From positions 2,177,901 to 2,241,900 of the forward strand of contig CAUJGJ010000487.1 of NCBI GenBank assembly GCA_963170055.1: a DNA stretch of 64,000 nucleotides. The letters are read 5' to 3'. Numbering within the stretch: the stretch's first letter is position 1; every line of letters begins with the position of its first letter. Made by a program: the position numbers and the translations under genes. Of this stretch, positions 48,840 to 59,600 are shown in pieces. The stretch comes from Halisarca cf. caerulea. Its lineage: Eukaryota > Porifera > Demospongiae > Chondrillida > Halisarcidae. The notes beneath the pieces were generated by a model, which was not told where the DNA came from, made no database searches, and was given only the letters and a program-made list of their open reading frames with translations.

Positions 48840-51524
48840 TCAGACTTGAGATGCGGTTACAGGAAGTGAATTCAGTTGTGATACATTGAATATGCTAGCT
48901 TCGGGGCTGTCTCCTTCAATTTCTGCCCGGTTCAAAGGAAGCCGAGATAAACCATCTGCATTGGCATGATTTCCCGTTGTTCTAAACTTGATGTCGTACT
49001 TGTATGCAGATAGTAACACTGCCCAACGTTGAAGACGAGCTGCAGCTAATGAAGGAATTCCTGTCTTTGGCCCTAAAATGGTTAGCAGTGGCTTATGGTC
49101 TGTAATAAGGGTAAAGCGACGGCCGTATAAATATTGATGAAACTTCTTCACCCCATAAACTAAAGAGAGTGCTTCTTTCTCCAATTGTGCATAATTTCTT
49201 TCGCTGGCAGTCAGAGTTCTGGAAGCAAAGGCTATGGGCCTTTCTGATCCATCAGGAAGGGTGTGCGAAATCACCGCTCCTATTCCATATGCGGATGCAT
49301 CTCCAGCAAGACTGATTGGAAGCATTGGGTCATAGTGCATCAAAACAGATGACGATGTGAGAGCTTGTTTTGCTTCTGAGAAAGCTTGAGCACAGCATTC
49401 CTCCCATACCCATGGTGTATCTCGTCTCAGCAGCTCGTTCAATGGATGTAGCAAGGAGGCAAGATTGGAGATGAACTTGCCATAATAATTCAATAGCCCA
49501 AGAAACGAACGAAGCTGTTGGATGTTTTCGGGTTCTGGTGCTCCTTGGATTGCTTCCAGCTTTTCTGACGTGGCATGCAGCCCTTGGCTGTCTATACGGT
49601 GTCCTAAGTACTCCACGGAGGATTGCAGAAACTTGCACTTTGATTTCTTTAGACGTAATCCTTGGCTCTCCAAACGCTTGAACACTTCCTTCAGATTTTC
49701 CAAATGCTCCTCGTCGTTGGCCCCAGTGACGATGATGTCATCCAAATAGCAGCTCATGTATGGAATTCCTTGTAAAACCATGTCCATAGTTCTCTGAAAT
49801 ATCGCAGGGGCCGATGCAATCCCGAATGGCAGGCGAGTATACCTATATAATCCTTTGTGTGTGTTAATGGTGGTATACTTACTGGAATCTTCATCAAGTA
49901 GCAACTGCTGGTATGCTTGTGTGAGATCTAAGGTTGAAAACTTCTTACCTCCTGCCATGGCTGTAAACAAATCAGTGGGCTTGGGCAATGGATACTGATC
50001 AATATCCAACACTGGATTAACTGTTACTTTGTAATCGCCACAGATGCGATGAGAACCATCCTTTTTGGGAACAGAGACAATAGGGGCAGCCCACTCACTG
50101 TGATCGACCTTTTTAAGAATACCATCAGCCTCCAAGCGATCCAATTCTTTGCCCACTGCTTCTTTGATGGCAAATGGAACTGGTCTTGGCTTGTGGAAAC
50201 GTGCAGTAGCCTGATGCTGGACATGAAGCTTGACCTTTGGCCCCTTGAATGTCCCTAAACCCTTTTTGAAAATTTCCTTGTGATCCTGAATCAATGCTTC
50301 TAGGCTACTTGGTCTTTCACTGGAGACCTTAGCTATGCCTTTCCAGTTGAGCCTAATGCTATGTAGCCAGTCTCTTCCCATGAGGTTGTGCCCTACTCCT
50401 GAGACTACAATCAGTGGCAGCTTAGCTGACTGCTTCTCATAGCTAACATTAACACTTGCTTCTCCTACAACTGGAATGATGCCGTCCGTGTATGTCTTGA
50501 GAATTACTTGCGAGGGTTTCAATTTCTGCTCAGGAAAGTGCTTTTGCCATGTCTTTTCTGGAATTACAGACACTTCTGCTCCCGTGTCCACTTCCATCTC
50601 AACCCAAGCTCCTTCAATTTGCACATCCACTGTGATAGGTGCTGCTTTCTTTCTGCCCGATTTCAGGGTGAAAAGGTGCAATTCAGAATCGTCATCTTCT
50701 GAATTGTTGCTATCCAACCTAATCGTGTGTGCTTTGGCTTGGACATTCTGAGTCTTCGACCCTTTCTTCGAGCGACATACAACGGCAATGTGGCCCTTCT
50801 TTCCACACGCTCGGCAAATGGCATCAATAAATCGACAGCGATGGGGTTGATGATTCATCTTTCCGCAACGATAACATGGTTGGTTATTCCCTCCTTTGGT
50901 AGCAGGTGTGCTTCGCAGTTGGTGTTGCGGTCTGGGGCGGGACTTAGCCAATTGATGAACAGATGATACGGCGTCTGTTATCTGAAGGTCCTTGGTATTG
51001 CGATCAGCTGCTTCCATACCCTGCGCCATGTCCAAGGCCTCCTTGAACGTAAGGTCCTTCACTGCCAACAAACGCTTCTGAATGGCGTCACTTTTCAACC
51101 CACAAACTAACCTGTCGCGAAGTGCGTTATCAAGCTGATCTCCAAACTCGCAAAAAGTTGACATTTTCCGAAGTTCGGCCACGTACTCCGCAATCGATTC
51201 GTTTCCTAACTGATTCCTTCTGTGGAAATGAAACCTCTGAGCGATTACAAGGGGTTTCGGCTCAAAATGGGCTTTCAAAGCTTTGGTAATGTCGTCTAAC
51301 GACTTCTCCTGCGGAAGGGTTGGCGTGAACAAATTTCGAAGTAATCCGTACGTTTTAGCTCCTACGATAGACAAAAATACTGCTGTCTTCTTGGCATCTT
51401 CCACGCCGTTGGCCGTGAAAAATATCTGTGCTCTCTCAATGTAGGCGGTGATGGATTCTTGATCTGCATCAAATTCCGACATGTTACCAAATGTAACTCC
51501 ACGCGAAGGTTGCTGCTCCGCCAT
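48840..51524 (-). CDS. Gypsy gag-protease-RT-RNase H polyprotein
   Basis: It starts at the ATG at 51524, the first Met inside the LTR; a GTG/ATG-like extension into the LTR is ignored. In order: Gag capsid-like helical region; two CCHC knuckles (CYRCGKMNHQPHRC, CRACGKKGHIAVVC); protease with DTGA; reverse transcriptase with LPFGIASAPAIFQ and the active-site YLDD; RNase H with D in GDASAYG and TDHKPL. The frame is open throughout and ends at TGA 48840-48842, beyond which the same frame continues into integrase. Gag and Pol share one frame, without a frameshift site. Confidence 0.95.
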   Translation of the reverse strand: MAEQQPSRGVTFGNMSEFDADQESITAYIERAQIFFTANGVEDAKKTAVFLSIVGAKTYGLLRNLFTPTLPQEKSLDDITKALKAHFEPKPLVIAQRFHFHRRNQLGNESIAEYVAELRKMSTFCEFGDQLDNALRDRLVCGLKSDAIQKRLLAVKDLTFKEALDMAQGMEAADRNTKDLQITDAVSSVHQLAKSRPRPQHQLRSTPATKGGNNQPCYRCGKMNHQPHRCRFIDAICRACGKKGHIAVVCRSKKGSKTQNVQAKAHTIRLDSNNSEDDDSELHLFTLKSGRKKAAPITVDVQIEGAWVEMEVDTGAEVSVIPEKTWQKHFPEQKLKPSQVILKTYTDGIIPVVGEASVNVSYEKQSAKLPLIVVSGVGHNLMGRDWLHSIRLNWKGIAKVSSERPSSLEALIQDHKEIFKKGLGTFKGPKVKLHVQHQATARFHKPRPVPFAIKEAVGKELDRLEADGILKKVDHSEWAAPIVSVPKKDGSHRICGDYKVTVNPVLDIDQYPLPKPTDLFTAMAGGKKFSTLDLTQAYQQLLLDEDSSKYTTINTHKGLYRYTRLPFGIASAPAIFQRTMDMVLQGIPYMSCYLDDIIVTGANDEEHLENLKEVFKRLESQGLRLKKSKCKFLQSSVEYLGHRIDSQGLHATSEKLEAIQGAPEPENIQQLRSFLGLLNYYGKFISNLASLLHPLNELLRRDTPWVWEECCAQAFSEAKQALTSSSVLMHYDPMLPISLAGDASAYGIGAVISHTLPDGSERPIAFASRTLTASERNYAQLEKEALSLVYGVKKFHQYLYGRRFTLITDHKPLLTILGPKTGIPSLAAARLQRWAVLLSAYKYDIKFRTTGNHANADGLSRLPLNRAEIEGDSPEASIFNVSQLNSLPVTASQV

Positions 51525-51539
51525 CCTCGTCGCCAAATA

Positions 51540-51749
51540 TGTGGTATCCGACGAAACAATGTTCAGTGACACTCAATTCTTAACTAAAATCATCCACAAC
51601 ACAATCTCAAGAAAAAGAAAACTGAACGAAACTACTACCACTATTCTAGTCACTGCCTAGCTATAGCCTACGCACTTACTAAAATCAATCAAAGAAAAGA
51701 CCCGCCATGCATACAGGAAATTAATAGGTCATCACACTTAATCACTACA
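51540..51749 (-). repeat. 5' LTR of the Gypsy element
   Basis: 210-bp terminal repeat, matching 47298-47507; right-side target duplication attat at 51750-51754. Confidence 0.95.
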
Positions 51750-51754
51750 ATTAT

Positions 51755-53250
51755 ATTATCTGATTTTGTGCATCACTCATCTCTCATGATCTCAGTTTAC
51801 ACATGTGCACCAGCCATGTGTACGTACTGTTAAATGGTCATGATGTGCTCAAGATTTGAATAATATTATTGCTTTGCTGTCAATTGCAATGATTGCATTC
51901 TGAGTTTTTAATGCACTAAATTGTGTACCAACATATGATTATCAGATTGCGGGTCCATGACCTCCATACACTAAAATTAAAATCCAATCTTATTGAAATA
52001 CAAAGCTATGCATACTTTTTTGTATGAATGGATGATAGAAGCTAGTCAATAGAATAAAAAATAGCAAACTATGCACTTTTGGTGAATTTTGTTTCAGATT
52101 CAGTATAATCGTACATCGTGCTGAGCCTTTATAGATTGGAAAGTGAGCAGTTAAGAACACTTCATAAGCTAGCAAATGACGCAATCAATAGCTGACAGAG
52201 TTCGTGGTTAATGTGAAAGCTTGGCATAACTTGAGTTGCAGCAGCACTTCTTGTTCTATTCACATGTACACCTGCACCAAGTGAGTGTGGTAAGTTATCT
52301 GGTGTATATATAAATATTTTACTCAATATTATATGTAAGAAAAATTCTGTAAATTATTTAGGAATGTAAAGAATTCGAAATCATACACTTTTATAACTAT
52401 TACATACATGGGTTTATACAGCATGTGGAGACTGAATACTAGCATTACCTTCTATATTATAAGGTTGCATATAATTCAAAGCATCTATTGAAATGTGATG
52501 GTCAACATAGTATTAAGTATACAATATACTGTAGGTATATAGTGCAACTTGCTTAGTAAGTACCAGTACCTAGTTCAGTACATAGTCTTGGATAGAATCC
52601 GTACTCCTCATTCTTTCCCCGCGTGGGTACCTCAATCATGTACATAAACTAACCCTGGTAGTGAGTACCTCTGATAATATGTACAGTAGCTGATTTTGTG
52701 TCCTCTTCAAGATACAATCTACATACTAAGCAAGTTTCATTGTATTATACCTAGCATTTTATCTCTATATTGGCATTAAATTTCAACTTCGATTTTGCCA
52801 AGAAGTGCTGCACTATGTATGAAACTTTACATCACAATGATTCTAGGTATTGATGTAAACGAGGCAAGAATTAATATCCTAGAAGCCAAAATTACCATGT
52901 AAACTTTCAGAATTAACCAAAGGGAAGGCTCCTAGGGACATGTTACATATGTGACCACAAATCTAGCATAACTATAGAATAAGTATTTCGGGAGCTCCAA
53001 ATTGCACCAGGTGTGAGTTTTGTTAAAAATGTGTTTGGCCTAATGTATACATGGATAGCCATTTTTGTCCTCCCTACATAATATGTAATATCACTGTAGT
53101 TGAGAGTGTCTATGCTATCGCCATAGGTTACAGTACAGAAAATTTTGTATTACATGCACATCTGATAAATGCTTGTGTATCAGATGATAATATGCAGCCT
53201 ATTAATCAATACTGAGCATTTCTTTAATATTTCTAGTTTCTTTCTTACAG
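51755..53250. other. Upstream region of RTK psi-B with a MITE
   Basis: It contains a MITE at about 52540-52745 (inverted relative of 44031-44222) and a piece near 52970-53105 resembling an intronic repeat of the 29-44 kb gene. Around 52240-52302 a decayed signal-peptide-like exon (hydrophobic LLVLFTCTP before a gtgagt donor) parallels the intact RTK exon 1 but lacks an in-frame ATG and has an upstream stop. Confidence 0.5.
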
Positions 53251-54360
53251 ACTCAGCAATAGTTGAATGTGATAAGCTCAAGAGTAACAAAACAAGTAAT
53301 GGCACACTCATTCACAAGGAGTTGGATGACAAATTGTTTGTCTATTCTTCTGAATTACCAATACGAGTAAACGTCAGCAGCAATTGGAATAATGGGAATT
53401 CAGCAGCCAGTAGCGACTCAGCAGTGGTAAATCTGACAAATATATTGGAACAGGACATCAGTATCAGATTTGTGAATGTTACTGTGACAGTCCTGCAGCA
53501 AGATAACGTATTGCATGAAAATACTTGCAAATGGCACAGATTCTACCAGGCACTTTACAAATGAAACTCTTTACACCGGTGAACAGCTAGCAGTACAGAT
53601 TGCAGTTGAAGAAGCATGTGTCAAAGGACAGCGTTCATGTAATGAAAACACGTCTGAGCCATGGAATTGGATTGTGCTACATATGGATGCTATGGCTGAA
53701 GATTGCAACCCAGTTCCAAATTCTGATGGTATGTAAAGCACATAAGCATACATACTCACATACACGTACTGTACATACTATTGTTATTATAATTTGATGG
53801 ACTACTTCTGTTGTATTATAATATTTACTAATTATCATCACAATACATATTATAATACAGTATGTATATTGTACATACTGTATTATAATGTTAACAGACT
53901 GTAATATAATCTGTATATTGTAATATTATACTGCATCTACAGGATTAAATTTCATAATAATTCTACCACAGTACATTGTCAGGAATTTTAGAGGTCATTC
54001 AATGGGGCATATACAGTACCGTATGCTATTGGTGGTTTCTTTAATGATGGAGACGAAGGGACTATACGTATGTACATAATATAATATAATATTATTCATA
54101 TACTCAATGTGCAGCTGTCATCGTGGATAGTCTGAATAGACAATGGCTGTTTCTGCTATGGATGGCAAGCCTCTGGGTTTGAACAATTCAAGTGAATGTA
54201 CTAGCAAGGAAAACTACACCATAGATCATAATGCATCAGGTACTACTGATACTATCCATTTGATTGAAAGTTGCAGAGTGAAGTTGGCGGTTGTTGCAAC
54301 ACTACTTTGTGTAACTTCTGTCCTAGCTTTAGCTCTGATCACAGGACTAGTTGCAAAGAG
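53251..54360 (+). pseudogene. RTK pseudogene psi-B (ectodomain and transmembrane exons)
   Basis: Exon 2 (53251-53728) matches the intact RTK exon 57861-58346 but shifts frame near 53505-53520. A 51-nt mini-exon candidate (54017-54067, phase 1-1) follows. The transmembrane exon (54115-54360) is 246 nt against 247 nt in the intact copy: one A is missing near 54160, breaking the frame before the still-recognisable transmembrane segment. About 100 bp of the next intron is also shared before the sequence switches to ZNFX1 at about 54463. The signal-peptide exon is decayed. Confidence 0.85.
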
Positions 54361-54462
54361 GTGAGTAACTATATGTCATGCTATTACAAACAATACATTG
54401 TGGATTTCATGTGAATACATTTGTACATATACAAGTTTTTGCTCTTTGCAACCTTGCCCTTC

Positions 54463-55184
54463 TCAAATAAGCATTACACCATCTATTGATTATAGATCTG
54501 CTTTTGAGGTGGAAACAGGTGGGACAGTGCCAGTTGTCCATGTGAGAGCTCAGCTGGTAGTCTTAACAGCATATCACTTCTCAGTGATACATTCTTTAGT
54601 TAAAAACTATGAGATTCTCCTGTCTTCATATGCATCTGATGTTCAAAGTCCTTATAGAGCATTGCCTCATAGATTTGACGGTGCTAGAGATTATTGAAAG
54701 TGTAGAGAATTTCAGAGAATTCTGTGAGATAATGGTATCTTCATCTTTATTAGATCAAGTTACACCACAATCTACATCTACATGACTGGAGGTGTGGCAT
54801 ACTAAACTTCTGATTGGACTATGCAACTGTGTTGCAAAAAGTGAAGCTTTTGACTCCTGCCAGTCAGAGAGTCCATTCAAATATACCATGGATACACTGT
54901 GCAACAGGCCCAGTAAGAATCAATGTTTGAATCTGAAAGAGGTTAACTCAGTAGAGCAGGATGTAAAGGAGCTTTCTGGTGGCAAGTTTGCTCTCAGTAC
55001 TCCCATATGCAAGACTGAGGTGCCTGTGTTTCGAGGAAGTACTTGGTTTCCAATGTGACAAGGGACATGAATTGTGTACAGCAGGTTCACTGCAGTTGAT
55101 GTGGACATATTCCACAAAATTCAGGACTCTTGTCCTCAGTGTGCTGGGCTCAAAGATGGTGATTGCTATGTCATTGGAATGTAG
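54463..55184 (+). pseudogene. ZNFX1 3' fragment psi-C
   Basis: It matches the parent from about 18020 to the stop at 18743, in several frame blocks (54398-54697, 54792-55058, 54979-55188), with small indels near 54678, 54780, 55050 and 55068. It keeps the RZ-finger tail and the ZNFX1 stop and 3' flank. The start point differs from psi-B (parent position 17189), so the two fragments arose by different breakpoints. Confidence 0.9.
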
Positions 55185-56690
55185 CTGACACCCAGCTTCT
55201 ATTTTTCAATCATTCGATGGCTTGATGCTTGTAGTTAATTTTTCTAGTCATTCTATTTTTTGTACGCAATCTTTATCAACACTTTGACAACTATTGCATG
55301 TGTGTGGAGTGCAATTATAATCACTTTTTGTGCATACAGTACTCATCACCATTGACATTTAGTATATACAATATGCGGTATTATTAGTATATTGATTTTT
55401 CATATTATGAGAGGTTCTATATTATAAGAATCCTCAACTCTTTGTTGAATCAGCAACTGAATACTCCAAGCTAGCATGCAAAGATGGATGGCAACAATAA
55501 TAATTGTTGGAATATTCATATTATGCAAAGTCTGGAAAGTATTTTCCGTAACAGACAAAAATGAAGTAAAATGTTGAAAAACTTTGAGATCCCCACCTTA
55601 CAATTAACTACCAAGTATTATCTTGTGTTTACTGTTAGATTAGCAGAGTATAATATAGTTATAGCCCTTCTTTGATTTATTCACAGGAGAATTCTGCTCA
55701 CTGCTGGTACATAACTGTGTGCACTTTTACATGTAATTGTCACTGTACACATGTGTGTCTGGCATCTCTGCACAAAGTGAAGTGTACTATGCACCAGTAG
55801 AGTATGAAGATACTGTACATTGGATGGGGGGCAGATTATGTAGGTACATATATGGCAACTTATATTACTTGTCTACATAGTGATAATTATCAAATAAAAT
55901 ATGAAAATATATTAATACTATGCACATTGAGAAACTCAGTTAAATGTTACAGTACATGTGCCAAAATACTTCTCTTTTTTCCTTTTTGATTGTCAATGAC
56001 CTGTTTTTCATGCAGGGGCCAGCCCCTCCTGCTGATTCATGCTGATTCATGCTGATTCATGGGGGTCCAGGCCCCTCCTGCTGAATTTTTGGGGGCCACT
56101 GCCCCCCCCCCCCCCCCAATTCCTACTCCACTGCTATGTACTGTGTATAATATCTGCTAGCTATGTTTGCAGATTCAATTAGTTTAGATGTATGGTTCAC
56201 ATATATGCATTATGCATAATGTCAAGCACATTTAGAGGATATACGTATTGTTTGCTGATCAGCATCACAATACATATAATATAGTACATGCATTTTTAAA
56301 ATTTGCATGTACAATACTTGTGCATTATGTCTATTGGTTTGTGCATGTGCTAACATGTTATTGTCAGCGATCATGCAGTCAGTGACCTCTGTACGTATGT
56401 CTTACAGCATTTATTGTACTGAACTGAAATACAAAGCGACCTATGTCATGGTATGAATGGGTGGATAGATGTAGTCAATAGAACTAGCATAGCATGTAAA
56501 ACCACTTTCAATGCTCTCTACAGTACATAGTCGTTTCAGATCGAATACACACGCATTTCTACGTACAATTTGCAGTAAACATCCTGTTTAACTGGGAAAG
56601 TACAGTAAGCAGTTGAGTATATGCTATGCATATGTATATAAAGCAAGTGTCGCTTACAATTCATTAGTTAACACAGTTTGTATGATAGCA
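55185..56690. repeat. Spacer and presumed RTK promoter, copy of 20351-21532
   Basis: Collinear with the ZNFX1 3' flank and with 20560-21532, but without the MITE nest at 19-20.35 kb. It contains an inserted C/G-homopolymer repeat (about 55995-56130) with a 10-bp unit (gctgattcat) repeated three times at 56031-56060. Confidence 0.75.
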
Positions 56691-59600
56691 ATGGGAACCA
56701 GAGTGGTTGTGATACTTCTTGCGCTATTGATATTTACACCAAGTAAGTCTTGTATGTTTTTAAGCTGTTTGGTATATTGTATGCACATCGATACAGTAAA
56801 ATGTAGTTAGTACAGTAAGTAGTATACCTGGAATATTACTATTTGTGAATAGTGCACAAGTACTCTTTACTCTCTCCTTATACCTCATGTACAATTCTGA
56901 AATGGCACAGTTTTATAAATGCAGCTACTTTTGATAATAAGTGCATACAGTATGTGTTTAGTTTGCCCTTGAGTGTATTTGATAACCACGTTCCACTGTA
57001 TTTATTTAGCAAATTGTATAAAGCAAGAGGAATTTATCCATGAAATTAGTGTACAATGCTCTAAGACTTATACATAAAGCTGACTGACTCGTGCAGGCTA
57101 TATATAATGGTTTACAATGTGGAATAAAGTGCAGAACATTTAAACACTATCATAACTAACTATCAGATTCTCTACAATTGTAAAGATTTCTATCTATTTT
57201 GACAAAATTCCAGAGAATCACTGTATGCCACCATATCCGCAACCTTCATTGCCAACTATGTCATGCAGTTATATGCATTTAATGATGCTATATATGTAAC
57301 TAGCGCTTCTGAGGAACAAGTTGCTATCTATAGAGAAAGTTTGGTTTTAGCTTAATATAGTGACACAGTACTTACAACACGTACAATACTAGACTAAGTA
57401 GTGGCAATGTGTGTACTGATCATGCAGCATATCTACGAATATGTGGATGGCTGCCTAATCCCTTCACCTACTGTGCATATATAAGTACATGTACAAGTGG
57501 CTTCACTATCTTAGTGCACTTGCTATAATATTATATACTATACATGCATGGCTAGTATGGATTTGATAATATTGGACACTAAGAAAGGAATTGAACTGTA
57601 CTACATATTCTATGGGTGCCCAAAGTGAAATGTTCACAGTGGTATAGAGAAGGTACAGTCATTTACAATTTACAATTTTCAATGCACAAACGTGATTAAT
57701 GCAGTACTCCAAATGTGCCTTGGTAATTTCCATCTACTTGTGTATCAAATTACACTTGCTTCGTTTTTAATATCCATCAAATAGATGTTTGAATCATTGA
57801 ATTTGATCAGCATAAATAATTATTATATATTTTAATTAAAATTGATACGTTGTCTTACAGACACAGCAACAATCTCCTGCAGTCAGTCGACTGTACAAAA
57901 ATCAGGTAACTGCACATGCAATCACAAGGAGCTGGATGACAAAGTGTTTGCCTACCCTTCTGGATTCCCAATAAGGGTGAAGCTCAACAGCAATCAGAGT
58001 AATGGAGCTTCTGTAACAGACAGTGATTCAGCAGTGGTAAATCTGACAAACATATTGGAACAGAACATGAGTATCAATTCAGTGAATGTTACTGTGACAG
58101 CTCAATCCTGCAGGAATATAACGTATGGCATCAAATTACCTATGAATGGCACCTATTCTACCAGGCACTTTCAAAACAAAATTCTCCCTGCCGGTGAACA
58201 GCTAGCAGTACAGATTGCAGTTGAAGAAGCATGCATCAAAGGACAGCGTTCATGTAATGAAAACATGTGTGAGCCATGGAATTGGATTGTGCTACAAATG
58301 GATGCTGATATTACTGAAGACTGCGACCCATTTCAAGGATTCAACGGTATGAAAACATAAGCATGCTCGCACATGCCAAATAATAATATATAAGTAATAA
58401 TTTGATGGAGTACTTCTACTGTATATAATTTTTACAAATAATTATTTGACCATAATAGTATATATATTGTAAGATTATACTGCATCTACAGGATCAAATT
58501 TCATAATATAATTCTACCATATATAGTACATTGTCAGGAGTTTTAGAGGTCATTCAATGGGGCATATTATGCTATTGGTGGTTTCTTTGATGATGGAGAT
58601 GAAAGACTGCATTGTGCATTGATCACACATAAAAGTATTAGAATATACTCATATACTCAACCGTATGCTATTGGTGGTTTTTTGAATGATGGAGATGAAG
58701 GGACTATACGTATGTACATAATATAATATACTCACACTCAATGTGCAGCTGTCATCGTGGATAGTCTGAAAAGACAATGGCTGTTTCTGCTAATGGATGA
58801 CAAACCTCTGGGTTTGAACAATTCAAGTGAATGTACTAGCAAGGAAAACTACACCATACATCGAAATGCATCGGAAACTACTGATACTATCCATTTGATT
58901 GAAAGTTGCAGAGTGAAGTTGGCGGTTGTTGCAACACTAGTATGTGTAACTTCTGTCCTAGCTTTAGCTCTGATCACAGGACTAGTTGCAAAGAGGTGAG
59001 TAACTCTATGTCATGCTATTAACAATACATTGTGGTTTTCATGTGAACACATTTGTACATATACAAGTTTTTGCTCTTTGCAACCTTGTGTGCATTTAGA
59101 AAATTACTGTTACAGTACATAAGTGTGCATAATTTCCCAGAGAATTATTTTAATATTACTGTTTGTGCATGCAATCAACAACTAATTGTTGCAATTAATT
59201 TCATAAATTACATATTCCTCAATAGAGCAAGTATAGTAGCCATCCATTTCATTCCTAATATTGATTGAAATGCTTTTGTATTAATGTTTCCTTGGGCTTT
59301 TTAGAGCTTGAGTAACTGCGTTGGTGATTACTATCACGTGCAATTATTATTATAGTAAATAAACTTTACTATCAGAAGGACTTCCAACATCAATGTCATT
59401 TTTCAGAGTTCTAATTGCAGGAGAGAGTGATCTTGAGTATAATACCCAGGAGTGTGAAATATCCTTGGCACTTACACTTGTCATATGTGATCACCTTAAA
59501 AAGTTGCATGGGAATGGTACAATCATGCAACCAAAGCGAAGTAGACATTTGTCAAATCCCATTTATATGCATCTATATAAAATATTATGTATGTCTGTGC

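Larger units (their letters stand above)
47298..51749 (-). mobile_element. Full-length Ty3/Gypsy LTR retrotransposon
   Basis: 4452 bp, reading on the minus strand. Two 210-bp LTRs (47298-47507 and 51540-51749) appear identical by eye and have TG...CA ends. A primer-binding-site-like TGGCGACGAGGAT starts 4 nt inside the 5' LTR (from 51535 leftward), and a purine-rich tract (gtgagggaggaag) abuts the 3' LTR at about 47508-47520. The coding order Gag zinc knuckles, protease, RT, RNase H, integrase places it in Ty3/Gypsy. Identical LTRs indicate a very recent insertion. Confidence 0.95.

Noticed and set aside
59402..59590. Possible extra RTK juxtamembrane exon (phase-compatible acceptor ttttcag at about 59401-59407)
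   Set aside because: The frame is open for about 60 codons, but the peptide is not conserved-looking and no good donor in the right phase was found. The flanking exons already join in frame without it.
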